Part shown: piece after piece, positions 1 through 5,953 of the stretch
Numbering within the stretch: position 1 is the stretch's first letter
Layout: every line of letters starts with the position of its first letter
Source of the DNA: Streptosporangiaceae bacterium
Lineage (GTDB): Bacteria; Actinomycetota; Actinomycetes; Streptosporangiales; Streptosporangiaceae
Length of the DNA: 9,353 nucleotides
Direction: 5' to 3'
Assembly (NCBI GenBank): GCA_030041195.1
Contig: JASHOI010000694.1
Location: 1-9,353, forward strand
Translations under genes and position numbers: made by a program
The notes under the pieces: model-generated
Database searches by the model: none
What the model saw: the letters and a program-made list of their open reading frames with translations, nothing else
What the model was told of the DNA's origin: nothing

Positions 1-2
1 TG

Positions 3-275
3 TTCGTCGGTGCCACCCAGTTCCGGCAGGGCAGGTTCAATCCGTGGGGGACCGTGGTCGCCGTGCTGATGATCGGGACCGGAAGCGTCGGGCTGCTGCA
101 GGCCGGAACCGCGGAGTGGGTGCCGCAGGTCTTCCAGGGCGCGGTCCTGATCGTCGCCGTCGGCATCACCGGCATCCAGCGCAAGCGGCTGCGCGCCAAC
201 CCGCTCATCGGCCGCAGGTCGCGGGCGCCTCGCCCGCCGCGCCAGACCGACCCCAGCGAGTCGGCCGTCGGCTGA
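3..275 (+). CDS. Sugar ABC transporter permease, RbsC/XylH type (C-terminal fragment)
   Basis: This is an open frame that enters from the left edge and stops at TGA 273-275, giving about 90 residues of a longer protein. It begins FVGATQFRQGRFNPWGT, which fits the 'GGTSxxGGxGxxxGT' region near the end of RbsC/XylH-type permeases (BPD_transp_2 family). Two hydrophobic segments follow, around residues 18-33 (VVAVLMIG to LLQAG) and 42-58 (VPQVFQGAVLIVAVGI). The protein ends in a basic cytoplasmic tail of about 30 residues rich in Arg and Pro. Such permeases form the membrane channel of pentose/hexose-type importers with an RbsA-like ATPase and an RbsB-like binding protein. The ATPase is not in the window. 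An orphan RbsB-like binding protein lies at 3611-4756, but on the other strand and separated by an unrelated three-gene unit, so partnership is not established. In-frame GTG/ATG codons inside are not starts because homology continues to the edge. Confidence 0.85.
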   Translation, partial: FVGATQFRQGRFNPWGTVVAVLMIGTGSVGLLQAGTAEWVPQVFQGAVLIVAVGITGIQRKRLRANPLIGRRSRAPRPPRQTDPSESAVG

Positions 276-309
276 ACGATCAGCGGTTTCCCGGCGCGAA
301 TACCGGTGT

Positions 310-849
310 TCAGCGTTGCGGTTCGTAGGTGAGCTTGACGATTCCTTTCGAGAAGGTCTTTGTCGCGACCAGCCTCAGATTGGCGGTCTCGCCTTCCCGG
401 AGGAACGGCTTGCCGTGCCCAACCGCAAGGGGGTAGATCGAGACGTCGAGCACGTCGATCAGGCCCGCCCTCAGCAGGGTCTCTGCGAGAAGGCCGTGGC
501 CCCAGACGAGAAGGTCCCGCCCTTCCTGCTGCTTGAGCTTCGTGACCTCGGCAACCACGTCGCCCCGGACAATGGTCGAGTTCTGCCACGGGGCTTCTTC
601 GAGCGTGGACGAGAAGACGTATTTCTGCATGGGATTAACCCTGACGCCCCACGAGTCGGCCCGTGACGGATAGGCACGTGCCAGAAACTCGTACGTGTGC
701 CGGCCCATCAGCATCGCGTCGCAGGCCAGCAGCTGGCCCAGTCCGTCCCGCAGATAGGCATCGTCCTGGAAGTTCCGCAGCCCCCAGTCCTGCGGGTCCC
801 CGATGACGCCGTCGGCCGAGACCAGGGTGTACTCGATGATCTTTCGCAT
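310..849 (-). CDS. RibD C-terminal domain / dihydrofolate reductase-fold family protein
   Basis: The protein has 179 aa. The start is ATG 849-847 with a strong AAGGAG Shine-Dalgarno 8 nt upstream. The N-terminus MRKIIEYTLVSADGVI is the first strand and 'DGVI' turn typical of the RibD_C family (YyaP/YwjB-like). MGRHTYE (48-54) matches the conserved 'lGR.TYe' segment. WGHGLLAETLLRAGLIDVLD (116-135) matches the nucleotide-binding 'GSg.Lv.tLl..gLvDe' region, and YPLAVGHGKPFL (139-150) matches the 'PvvLG.Gk.lF' segment. Members are small NAD(P)H-dependent reductases with DHFR fold, and most have unknown substrates. It is the second gene of a minus-strand pair, 57 nt after the MFS exporter, and it converges on the permease fragment. 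Actinobacteria often keep such genes beside SnoaL-tailed ECF sigma factors, which fits this context. A true folate reductase is unlikely, because this is the RibD_C branch and not FolA. Confidence 0.88.
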   Translation of the reverse strand: MRKIIEYTLVSADGVIGDPQDWGLRNFQDDAYLRDGLGQLLACDAMLMGRHTYEFLARAYPSRADSWGVRVNPMQKYVFSSTLEEAPWQNSTIVRGDVVAEVTKLKQQEGRDLLVWGHGLLAETLLRAGLIDVLDVSIYPLAVGHGKPFLREGETANLRLVATKTFSKGIVKLTYEPQR

Positions 850-862
850 GAGGGTTTCTCCT
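841..862 (-). promoter_or_regulatory. Ribosome binding site of the RibD_C gene
   Basis: On the minus strand AAGGAG is followed by AAACCCTC and the ATG at 849-847. This is close to a perfect anti-16S match and fixes the start of the reductase. The whole 850-906 gap carries nothing else I can support, so the gene is probably co-transcribed with the upstream exporter. Confidence 0.75.
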
Positions 863-906
863 TGTTATCCGAAGGTTTACTCGTGCCGGCCAGCCGGATT
901 GCCGTG

Positions 907-2370
907 TTATGCAGGCCGCCCGGCTGCCACCACATCGGCGGTCCTGGCCCGGCGGCCCGTTGCCGGCCGCCCGGCCGCCGCGTCCCGTGCCCGGCCCGGC
1001 AGGGCCAGCCCGGCGAGGACACCGGCCAGGGCCAGGCCGGCCGCGGCCGCGGTGGCGGGCGCGAACCCGGCGCTGAACGCGGCGGGTGAGGTGTAGCCGC
1101 CGGCCGCGGCGAACACTGCGGCCAGGATCGCGATGCCGAAAGCGCCGCCGAGCTGGCGCATCATGCTGAAGCTGCCCGACGCCTTGCCGATGTCGCCGCG
1201 CGGGACCGAGCCGGTCACGGCCTTGGTGACCGCGGGCAGGGCCAGGCCGATCCCGGCGCCGGAGATCATCATTGGTGCGAGCATCGCCGGGTAGGCCAGC
1301 CGGGGAGCGGCGATGACGGCGATCCAGGCGAACCCGGCGGCCTGCAGCAGCAGGCCGGAGATGACCAGCGGCCGCTCGCCGATCCGGTCGGCCAGCTTGC
1401 CCGCCCTGGGTGCGATCAGGAACGGTGCCACACCCCAGGGCAGCAGCCGCAGCCCGGAACCCAGCGGATCCTGGCCGAGGCCGACCTGCTGGAACTGGGC
1501 CATGAAGAACACCGCTCCGGTGATCGACGCGTTCGCCAGGAATGCCACGGCGTTGCCCGCGGAGAAGCCCCGGATGGCGAACAGCCGCATTGGCAGCATC
1601 GGCGCCCGGGCGCGCAGTTCCCAGCCGGTGAACGCCACGGCCAGCGCCGCGCCCGCCGCGAGCGTCCCGGCGACCTCTGGGCTGGCCCAGCCGGCCGAGC
1701 TGCCGCGCACCAGGCCCCACACCAGCCCGAGCGCCGCGGCGGTGCCCAGCGCCATCCCAGGCAGGTCCAGCGCGGCGCGCGGCCCGTAGCTCTCCTCCAG
1801 GCGGCGCAGCGCCAGCGGGATCGTGAGCAGGCCAATCGGCACGTTCAGCCAGAAGATCCACTGCCAGGCGATGCCCTGGGTGATCGCGCCGCCCAGCACC
1901 GGCCCAACCACTACCGCCAGGGCGGTCACCGAGCCGAAGATCCCCATCGCCCAGCCGCGGCGCTGCGGCGGGACGGCCGCGTTCAGCAGCGCCAGCGCCA
2001 GCGGCATGACCATCGCCGCGCCGGTGCCCTGGACCGTGCGCGCCACGATCAGCGCCCCGGCCCCGGGCGCGAGCGCGCACGCCGCCGAGCCGACGGCGAA
2101 CACAGCCAGGCCGATGACGAACACCCGCCGCCTGCCGAACCGGTCTCCCGCGGCGGCCGCGGTCATCAGCAGCACCGCGAAGGCCAGGGTGTAGGCGTTG
2201 ATCGTCCATTCCAGCTGCCCGATCGAGGCGCCCAGATCACGGCGGATCGTGTTCAGCGCGGTCGCGACGACCAGCAGGTCCAGCACGACCATGAACGACG
2301 CCACCGACGCCAGCGCCAGGGCCCAGCCCTGGGCACGGGTCGCGGCGTCCTGCTTGCTCACGGTGTTCAC
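907..2370 (-). CDS. DHA2-family (14-TM) MFS drug exporter
   Basis: The protein has 487 aa, predicted to be a proton-coupled multidrug efflux permease of the EmrB/QacA (DHA2) family in the cytoplasmic membrane. It has a TM1 motif LDLLVVATAL (30-39), MFS motif A as AGDRFGRRR (74-82), and a TM5 antiporter motif C around GSVTALAVVVGPVLGG (146-161). WQWIFWLNVPIG (169-180) is highly typical of DHA2 exporters. Alternating hydrophobic segments continue to about residue 460, followed by a basic tail. I chose the GTG at 2370-2368 because GGAGG lies 4 nt upstream and the family N-terminus begins just before TM1. The reading frame stays open for a further 68 codons, but that stretch lacks membrane or family character and overlaps the divergent sigma gene. 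The gene is divergent from the ECF sigma factor, so sigma-dependent control is plausible but not shown. The exported compound is unknown. Confidence 0.92.
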   Translation of the reverse strand: MNTVSKQDAATRAQGWALALASVASFMVVLDLLVVATALNTIRRDLGASIGQLEWTINAYTLAFAVLLMTAAAAGDRFGRRRVFVIGLAVFAVGSAACALAPGAGALIVARTVQGTGAAMVMPLALALLNAAVPPQRRGWAMGIFGSVTALAVVVGPVLGGAITQGIAWQWIFWLNVPIGLLTIPLALRRLEESYGPRAALDLPGMALGTAAALGLVWGLVRGSSAGWASPEVAGTLAAGAALAVAFTGWELRARAPMLPMRLFAIRGFSAGNAVAFLANASITGAVFFMAQFQQVGLGQDPLGSGLRLLPWGVAPFLIAPRAGKLADRIGERPLVISGLLLQAAGFAWIAVIAAPRLAYPAMLAPMMISGAGIGLALPAVTKAVTGSVPRGDIGKASGSFSMMRQLGGAFGIAILAAVFAAAGGYTSPAAFSAGFAPATAAAAGLALAGVLAGLALPGRARDAAAGRPATGRRARTADVVAAGRPA

Positions 2371-2512
2371 GTGTCCTCCAAGGTCAGCGTTTGTTGCTTG
2401 CTGCTGGTTCAGACACCGCGGTCGGCCGCGAATCGACCGGTGAGTTTCCGGCCCGGCTGGTGTCATTACGCTGATGGCCCGGCCAAGGCCGAGGCGATGT
2501 GAGGATGTGATC
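2371..2512. promoter_or_regulatory. Divergent promoter region between MFS exporter and ECF sigma factor
   Basis: This 142-bp gap must carry the promoters of both the exporter operon and the sigma gene. It holds a G/C-rich inverted repeat, CGGTCG (2419-2424) and CGACCG (2434-2439), with a 9-nt spacer, and a partly overlapping CACCG/CGGTG pair just outside it. This could be a regulator site. I could not find a convincing ECF-type -35/-10 pair. TGTCATT at 2460-2466 resembles an ECF41 -35 element, but no matching CGTC -10 follows at the right distance. Confidence 0.35.
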
Positions 2513-3535
2513 GTGACCACGACGGCGCTGGCGCGCGCCCGGGCGGGCGATGGGGAGGCGTTCCGCGAGCTCACCGACCCCTACCGGCGCGAGCTGCAGC
2601 TGCACTGCTACCGGATCCTCGGCTCAGTCCACGACGCCGAGGACATGCTGCAGGAGACGCTGCTGGCCGCCTGGCGCGGGCTCGGCCAGTTTGAGGAACG
2701 CGCCTCGGTGCGCTCCTGGCTCTACAAGATCGCGACCAACCGGTGCCTGAACGCGTTGCGCGACGCTGGCCGCCGCCCGGCCGCGGCGGCCGGCTACCCG
2801 TGGTCTGCCCCGCCGCCGGAGCCCACCCGGCGGACCGAGCCGATGACGCTGCAGCCCTACCCGGATTCGCTGCTCGATGACCTGCCCGACACCGCGCCCG
2901 GGCCGGAAGCACGCTACGAGACCAGGGAAGCGCTGGCGCTGGCGTTCGTGGCGGGGCTGCAACGGCTGCCGCCCCGCCAGCGCGCCGCCCTGGTGCTGCG
3001 CGACGTGCTCGGCTACCCAGCGGCGCAGGCCGCCGGCATGCTCGCAATCAGCGAGGTGTCGGTGAACAGCGCCCTGCAGCGGGCCCGCACGACGCTCGCC
3101 GCTCGGCTGCCTGCCGCGGGCCGGGACGCCGCGCCCGCGCCGCGGTCGGCCCGGGAGCGCGAGCTCACTGGCCGGTTCGCGGACGCGTTCGAGGCCGCCG
3201 ACACCGAGCGCCTCGTGGTCCTGCTCACCGAGGACGCGTGGCTGACGATGCCGCCCGAGCCGCTCGAATACCAGGGCCACACCGCGATCGCCGAGTTCTT
3301 CCGGACCCGCGCGTGGTGGGGGAACCGGGTGGTCCGGCTTGTGCCCACCCACGCCAACCACCAGCCCGCGTTCGGCTGCTACGACGCCGACCCGCACTCG
3401 CCGGCCGCGCACCCCCATAGCCTCATCGTGCTCACGCTGGCCGGCGACAAGATCTGCGCGATCACCCGGTTCGGGGACGACAACCTGTTCCCCCATTTCG
3501 GGCTGCCCCGGGCCCTGCCACACCAGCCTCACTGA
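2513..3535 (+). CDS. ECF sigma factor with SnoaL-like C-terminal domain (SigG/SigX5 type)
   Basis: The protein has 340 aa, predicted to be an RNA polymerase sigma-70 factor of the large ECF type. Sigma region 2 spans about 16-85 (AFRELTDPYRRELQLHCYR, DAEDMLQETLLAAWRGL, RSWLYKIATNRCLNALRD). A Pro/Ala-rich linker covers 86-140. Sigma region 4 spans about 146-197 (LPPRQRAALVLRDVLGY, the recognition helix within ISEVSVNSALQRAR). Residues 215-330 form a SnoaL/NTF2-like domain ending in the characteristic NLFPHFGLP. In such factors the fused domain, and not a separate anti-sigma factor, is thought to modulate activity, and no anti-sigma gene is present here. I chose GTG 2513 because GAGG sits 8 nt upstream and the family N-terminus (TTTALARARAGD) starts there. 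ATG 2474 would add 13 atypical residues. The probable targets are its own gene and the divergent exporter/reductase pair (inference). Confidence 0.9.
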   Translation: MTTTALARARAGDGEAFRELTDPYRRELQLHCYRILGSVHDAEDMLQETLLAAWRGLGQFEERASVRSWLYKIATNRCLNALRDAGRRPAAAAGYPWSAPPPEPTRRTEPMTLQPYPDSLLDDLPDTAPGPEARYETREALALAFVAGLQRLPPRQRAALVLRDVLGYPAAQAAGMLAISEVSVNSALQRARTTLAARLPAAGRDAAPAPRSARERELTGRFADAFEAADTERLVVLLTEDAWLTMPPEPLEYQGHTAIAEFFRTRAWWGNRVVRLVPTHANHQPAFGCYDADPHSPAAHPHSLIVLTLAGDKICAITRFGDDNLFPHFGLPRALPHQPH

Positions 3536-3550
3536 CCGGCCCTCGAGAAA

Positions 3551-3586
3551 TGCCCGCCGGGCCCAGTGTTCCTGCGCCGGCGGGCA
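3551..3586. terminator. Hairpin between convergent sigma factor and binding-protein genes
   Basis: A perfect 10-bp inverted repeat, TGCCCGCCGG (3551-3560) and CCGGCGGGCA (3577-3586), surrounds a 16-nt loop. It starts 16 nt after the sigma stop and lies 24 nt past the end of the minus-strand binding-protein gene. Its position between two convergent 3' ends and its symmetry fit a bidirectional terminator. It lacks a clear U-tract on either side, as is common in actinomycetes. Confidence 0.65.
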
Positions 3587-3610
3587 ATCCCGGGGGGACG
3601 GAAGGGGGAG

Positions 3611-4756
3611 CTAGCCGAGTCCCCAGAGCTTCTCGAACTGCTGTTTGTAGCTGACCACGTTGGCGAACGTCACGCTCGATGCGTCGGACGGGAGGTTGGA
3701 GCTGGTGATCGTCCAGAACGGCAGCGTGGCGTCATTGAGGTCGACGGAGTACGACACGCCGGTGAAGTACCGCGCCAGCAGGTCGATCTCGCGCCAGTAG
3801 ACCTCGGGGAAGCTGGTGCCGATCGCGGTCGTCACATAATCGTTCTGGCTGATGTCCGCGGCAACGGTCCCGTTCATGCTGATCGTCGCTACCTTGACGC
3901 TCGTGATCCCCGAGCCTTTCAGCGCGGTCGGCAGGCCGGTGACCATGTCGTCGTAGCCGTCCCACAGCCAGGAAACGTTGGGGTTCGCGGTCAGGAAGCT
4001 GCTGATCCGCGTCGTCAGGTCGGTGCCGATGCTGGTGACCGGGACGGTCAGCAGCTTGACCGTGCACTTCGGGCACTGCTTGGCGATCTCCGCGTCGAAC
4101 GCCGAGTCTTCCTGGACCATGTTGGGGAAGCCGCTGGGCACGACCGCGCCGATCGTCGCGGACTTGCTCGTGGTGTTGGCGAGGATGTAGTCCGCGACTT
4201 CCTTGCCCTGAATCGAGTTGTTCACCGGGCCGCCGACGACTCCGGTCAGGCCGTCTCCGGTGCTGTCGCCCACGAACGCCTCGAGCACCGGGATATGCAT
4301 CGAGGAAAGGGTGTTCACTTCCGAGTTGAAGAGGGCGCGCGCGTACCCGGAGCCGATGACCGCGTTCGGCTTGTTGGTGATCGCCTGCTGGTAAGCGTCG
4401 GCGATCTGCTGCGGCGAGGTGCCCGCGTTGATCCGGACCAGCTTCCAGCCGAGGAGGTTGGTCGCGCTCTCCAGGATGTCGCCCTCGACCACGCAGGCCG
4501 GGACGCCGCACTGGATGAAGTCGATGACCTTGCCCTTCGGGATCGTCTTGCCCACGGGCGTGGTGATGCCGATGCTCGTCGGCCGCTGCTCGTACTTCGC
4601 GTTGGCGGCTACCGCGGCCGGGAACGCGGTGCTCGCGGTGGCCGAACTGGTCTTCGGTGTCGAGCTGGAACTCGAGCCGCATGCTGCGAGCGCGAGGGCA
4701 GTGGTGCACACAAGGACGATGCCGAGCAATCTCCCCCGGCCAAGCCGAGCGCTCAT
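3611..4756 (-). CDS. Sugar-type ABC transporter substrate-binding lipoprotein
   Basis: The protein has 381 aa. The N-terminus is a lipoprotein signal: basic n-region MSARLGRGR, hydrophobic core LLGIVLVCTTALAL, lipobox LAAC with Cys26 as the predicted lipidated residue. A Ser/Thr-rich tether of about 18 residues follows. The mature part has the type I periplasmic-binding-protein (Peripla_BP_4/RbsB-like) plan: first strand GKVIDFIQCG, then TNLLGWKLVRINAGTSPQQIADAYQQAI, NKPNAVIGSG, a second lobe from about GKEVADYILAN, and VSWLWDGYDDMVTGLPTAL. These are the helices and strands seen in ribose/xylose-like binders. It should sit on the outer face of the membrane and deliver a ligand to an ABC permease. 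No permease or ATPase follows it, so it is an orphan here. Its promoter is bracketed by two operator-like palindromes of the neighbouring catabolic operon, so the ligand may be that operon's substrate and not a sugar. Two Cys pairs (QCGVPAC and QCPKC) could form disulfides. Confidence 0.88.
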   Translation of the reverse strand: MSARLGRGRLLGIVLVCTTALALAACGSSSSSTPKTSSATASTAFPAAVAANAKYEQRPTSIGITTPVGKTIPKGKVIDFIQCGVPACVVEGDILESATNLLGWKLVRINAGTSPQQIADAYQQAITNKPNAVIGSGYARALFNSEVNTLSSMHIPVLEAFVGDSTGDGLTGVVGGPVNNSIQGKEVADYILANTTSKSATIGAVVPSGFPNMVQEDSAFDAEIAKQCPKCTVKLLTVPVTSIGTDLTTRISSFLTANPNVSWLWDGYDDMVTGLPTALKGSGITSVKVATISMNGTVAADISQNDYVTTAIGTSFPEVYWREIDLLARYFTGVSYSVDLNDATLPFWTITSSNLPSDASSVTFANVVSYKQQFEKLWGLG

Positions 4757-4776
4757 GATGTCTTTCTCTGACTCAT
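4753..4776 (-). CDS. Possible 7-residue leader ORF upstream of the binding-protein gene
   Basis: On the minus strand an ATG at 4776-4774 is preceded by GAGGAG with 7-nt spacing (GAGGAG at 4784-4789), the best Shine-Dalgarno in the area. It encodes MSQRKTS and stops at TGA 4755-4753, overlapping the binding-protein ATG by four bases (ATGA). The main start itself has only a weak GAAAG upstream. This suggests the ribosome loads at the mini-ORF and restarts at the lipoprotein start. The mini-ORF uses AGT, AGA, ACA and TCA, codons that are rare at this GC content. That could mean slow leader translation, or simply that this is not a selected coding sequence. Confidence 0.45.
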   Translation of the reverse strand: MSQRKTS

Positions 4777-4846
4777 CGAGGATCTCCTCACCGCGCCAGC
4801 ATCGTGCCGACGTTGGCGCAGCATCGACGCGGCAGCGCCTGGTCTT

Positions 4847-4864
4847 ACCAAGCGCTTGCTTGGT
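4847..4864. promoter_or_regulatory. KstR2-like operator, proximal copy at the binding-protein promoter
   Basis: ACCAAGCGCTTGCTTGGT contains the palindrome CAAGCGCTTG (4849-4858) and an outer pair ACCAAG/CTTGGT. The first 14 bases fit AnCAAGnnCTTGnT, the consensus I recall for the TetR-family regulator KstR2. It lies just downstream of the predicted -10 box at 4872-4877, so a bound repressor would cover the transcription start. Other TetR repressors of acyl-CoA catabolism bind related palindromes, so the cognate regulator is not certain. Confidence 0.7.
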
Positions 4865-4871
4865 GCGCCAG

Positions 4872-4901
4872 AGCGTAGCGAGGAACCCGTTCTCCTGTCA
4901 A
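4872..4901 (-). promoter_or_regulatory. Sigma-70-type promoter for the binding-protein gene
   Basis: On the minus strand a perfect -35 box TTGACA (4901-4896) is followed after 18 nt by TACGCT (4877-4872), which keeps the TAnnnT positions of a -10 box. Transcription should start near 4865. The -35 overlaps the distal operator and the start point abuts the proximal operator, so the promoter looks built for repression. The transcript would carry a leader of about 90 nt before the mini-ORF. Confidence 0.6.
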
Positions 4902-4910
4902 GCGCTTGCT
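4897..4910. promoter_or_regulatory. KstR2-like operator, distal copy at the binding-protein promoter
   Basis: GTCAAGCGCTTGCT carries the same CAAGCGCTTG core (4899-4908) as the proximal site, and the two cores are exactly 50 bp apart centre to centre. It overlaps the -35 hexamer. Only the outermost A of the AnCAAGnnCTTGnT consensus is changed (G). Confidence 0.62.
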
Positions 4911-4922
4911 TGCTTCGCAAGC
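4908..4922. other. Small hairpin downstream of the ferredoxin gene
   Basis: GCTTGC-TTC-GCAAGC forms a 6-bp stem with a 3-nt loop. It starts 12 nt after the ferredoxin stop codon and overlaps the edge of the distal operator. It could slow read-through from the oxidoreductase operon into the binding-protein gene, or it may be an extra half-site of the operator. There is no U-tract, so I do not call it a terminator. Confidence 0.3.
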
Positions 4923-4934
4923 AGGCCAAACTCG

Positions 4935-5195
4935 TCATCCTTCGGATGCCGGCTCCTGGCCTGGCGGGCGCCGTTCGCCGGGTGCGACGTCGAATCGGTA
5001 GACCTGGAAGACGTAGTCCGGGCAGACGAGCTGGCACGCGGTACAGCCCGTGCAGCCGTCGTGCAGGATCGGGAAGCGGTATCCCATGTCGTTGACCTCG
5101 GCGGACATCTCGAGGACCTTGGGCGGGCAGGCCTGGACGCACAGGTCGCAGCCCTTGCACCGGTCCACGTCGATGCTGACGGTGCCCCGGCTCAC
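4935..5195 (-). CDS. 2x[4Fe-4S] ferredoxin subunit (delta) of 2-oxoacid:ferredoxin oxidoreductase
   Basis: The protein has 86 aa. It is a bacterial-type ferredoxin with two complete cluster motifs: Cys13, Cys16, Cys19, Cys23 (DRCKGCDLCVQACP) and Cys48, Cys51, Cys54, Cys58 (DGCTGCTACQLVCP). Between them sits the LEMSAEVNDMGYRFP stretch typical of the delta subunit of KOR/VOR/POR-class enzymes. It would pass electrons from the thiamine-diphosphate site to an external acceptor. The GTG start at 5195 overlaps the stop of the beta subunit by four bases (GTGA), with a G-rich Shine-Dalgarno (GGGGG, 5 nt away). The C-terminal 18 residues are Pro/Arg/Glu-rich and probably disordered. It is the last gene of the four-gene operon. 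Being embedded in the operon argues for a structural subunit and not a free ferredoxin. Confidence 0.9.
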   Translation of the reverse strand: MSRGTVSIDVDRCKGCDLCVQACPPKVLEMSAEVNDMGYRFPILHDGCTGCTACQLVCPDYVFQVYRFDVAPGERRPPGQEPASEG

Positions 5196-5953
5196 GGCTG
5201 CCCCCGCAGCGCCAGCTCGCCGAGCGGGTACGCCGCCTCCAGCGAGCTGGTCAGGTACTGCGGGCCCGAGCCGGCCGGCACGAACCAGCCGGTCGGGCAC
5301 ATCGTGAGGATCTCGACCAGCCCGAACCCATCGCCAGCAAGCTGGTGCTCGAACGCGCTGCGCAGCATCCGCTTGGTGCGCGCGACGCCGCCCGCGGTGG
5401 ACACGGCGCCGCGCGCCACGTAGCACACCCCGGCCAGCGAGGCCACCAGCTCGGCCAGCGGGATGGGATAGCCGTGCGTCTTTGGATCGCGGCCCTCCAG
5501 GCTGGTCTTGGTTCGCTGGCCCACGACCGTGGTCGCGGTCTGATGGCCGCCGGTGTCACCGAAGACGCCGTTGTTCAGCAAGATGCACGTGACGTTCTCG
5601 CCCCGGGCGGCGGTGTGCAGGACCTCCTGCAGGCCCTCGTTGACCATGTCGCCGTCGCCCTGCATCGTGAACACGACAGTGCCGGGCTGCACGCGCTTGA
5701 TGCCGGTCGCGCACGACGGCGCGCGGCCGTGCAGGCACTGCAGCACCTCGACGTCCATGATCTGGACAAAGCTGCCGTAGCACCCGTGGCCGACGACGCC
5801 GATGCTGCGGCGCACGATCTCGAGTTCCTCCAGCACCTCGAGCAGGATGCGCAGTGCGACGGGCTCGCCGCAGCCGGGGCACAGCCCGTGGTCGCCGAGG
5901 ATCAGTTCCGGGCGGTCGCGGGCGACCAGGCGCGGGGCTTCCGGAACGGTCAT
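5192..5953 (-). CDS. 2-oxoacid:ferredoxin oxidoreductase, beta subunit (ThDP-binding)
   Basis: The protein has 253 aa. This subunit binds thiamine diphosphate and Mg2+ and catalyses oxidative decarboxylation of a 2-oxoacid to an acyl-CoA with the alpha subunit. It shows CPGCGEP (25-31), the conserved 'HGRAPSCATGIK' element (75-86), and the ThDP motif from GDGD (99-102) to NNGVFGDTGGHQ (127-138). TVVGQRTKTSLEGRD (142-156) resembles the 'TLLGQKTTTTPxGRD' segment of VOR-type enzymes. The length is normal for the family. The ATG at 5953 has a perfect GGAGG 7 nt upstream (5961-5965) and overlaps the alpha stop by four bases. The usual 'YGMTGGQ' is FGDTGGHQ here, a deviation near the cofactor that may reflect substrate class. 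Whether the substrate is pyruvate, 2-oxoglutarate, a branched-chain or an aryl 2-oxoacid cannot be decided. Confidence 0.92.
   Translation of the reverse strand: MTVPEAPRLVARDRPELILGDHGLCPGCGEPVALRILLEVLEELEIVRRSIGVVGHGCYGSFVQIMDVEVLQCLHGRAPSCATGIKRVQPGTVVFTMQGDGDMVNEGLQEVLHTAARGENVTCILLNNGVFGDTGGHQTATTVVGQRTKTSLEGRDPKTHGYPIPLAELVASLAGVCYVARGAVSTAGGVARTKRMLRSAFEHQLAGDGFGLVEILTMCPTGWFVPAGSGPQYLTSSLEAAYPLGELALRGQP

Noticed and set aside
276..309. Terminator between the permease and RibD_C genes
   Set aside because: Only a 4-bp CCGG/CCGG pairing is visible in the 34-nt gap, too weak to call.
635..2209. 524-residue minus-strand frame overlapping the MFS gene
   Set aside because: Out-of-frame reading of the exporter and reductase genes, dominated by Arg, Gly and Ala, without membrane segments.
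2460..2490. ECF41-type promoter (TGTCACA-n16-CGTC) for the sigma gene
   Set aside because: TGTCATT resembles the -35 part, but no CGTC occurs at the expected distance.
2371..2574. N-terminal extension of 68 codons for the MFS exporter
   Set aside because: It would overlap the divergent sigma gene, lacks family similarity, and a GGAGG ribosome site precedes the GTG at 2370.
3611..4756. Assignment of the binding protein as ribose-specific RbsB
   Set aside because: The fold class is clear, but specificity cannot be inferred, and its operator context points to a non-sugar catabolic regulon.
3566..4771. 401-residue open frame opposite the binding-protein gene
   Set aside because: Low-complexity Arg/Asp/Gly/Val composition typical of high-GC antisense frames. 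The minus strand has a signal peptide, lipobox and binding-protein fold.
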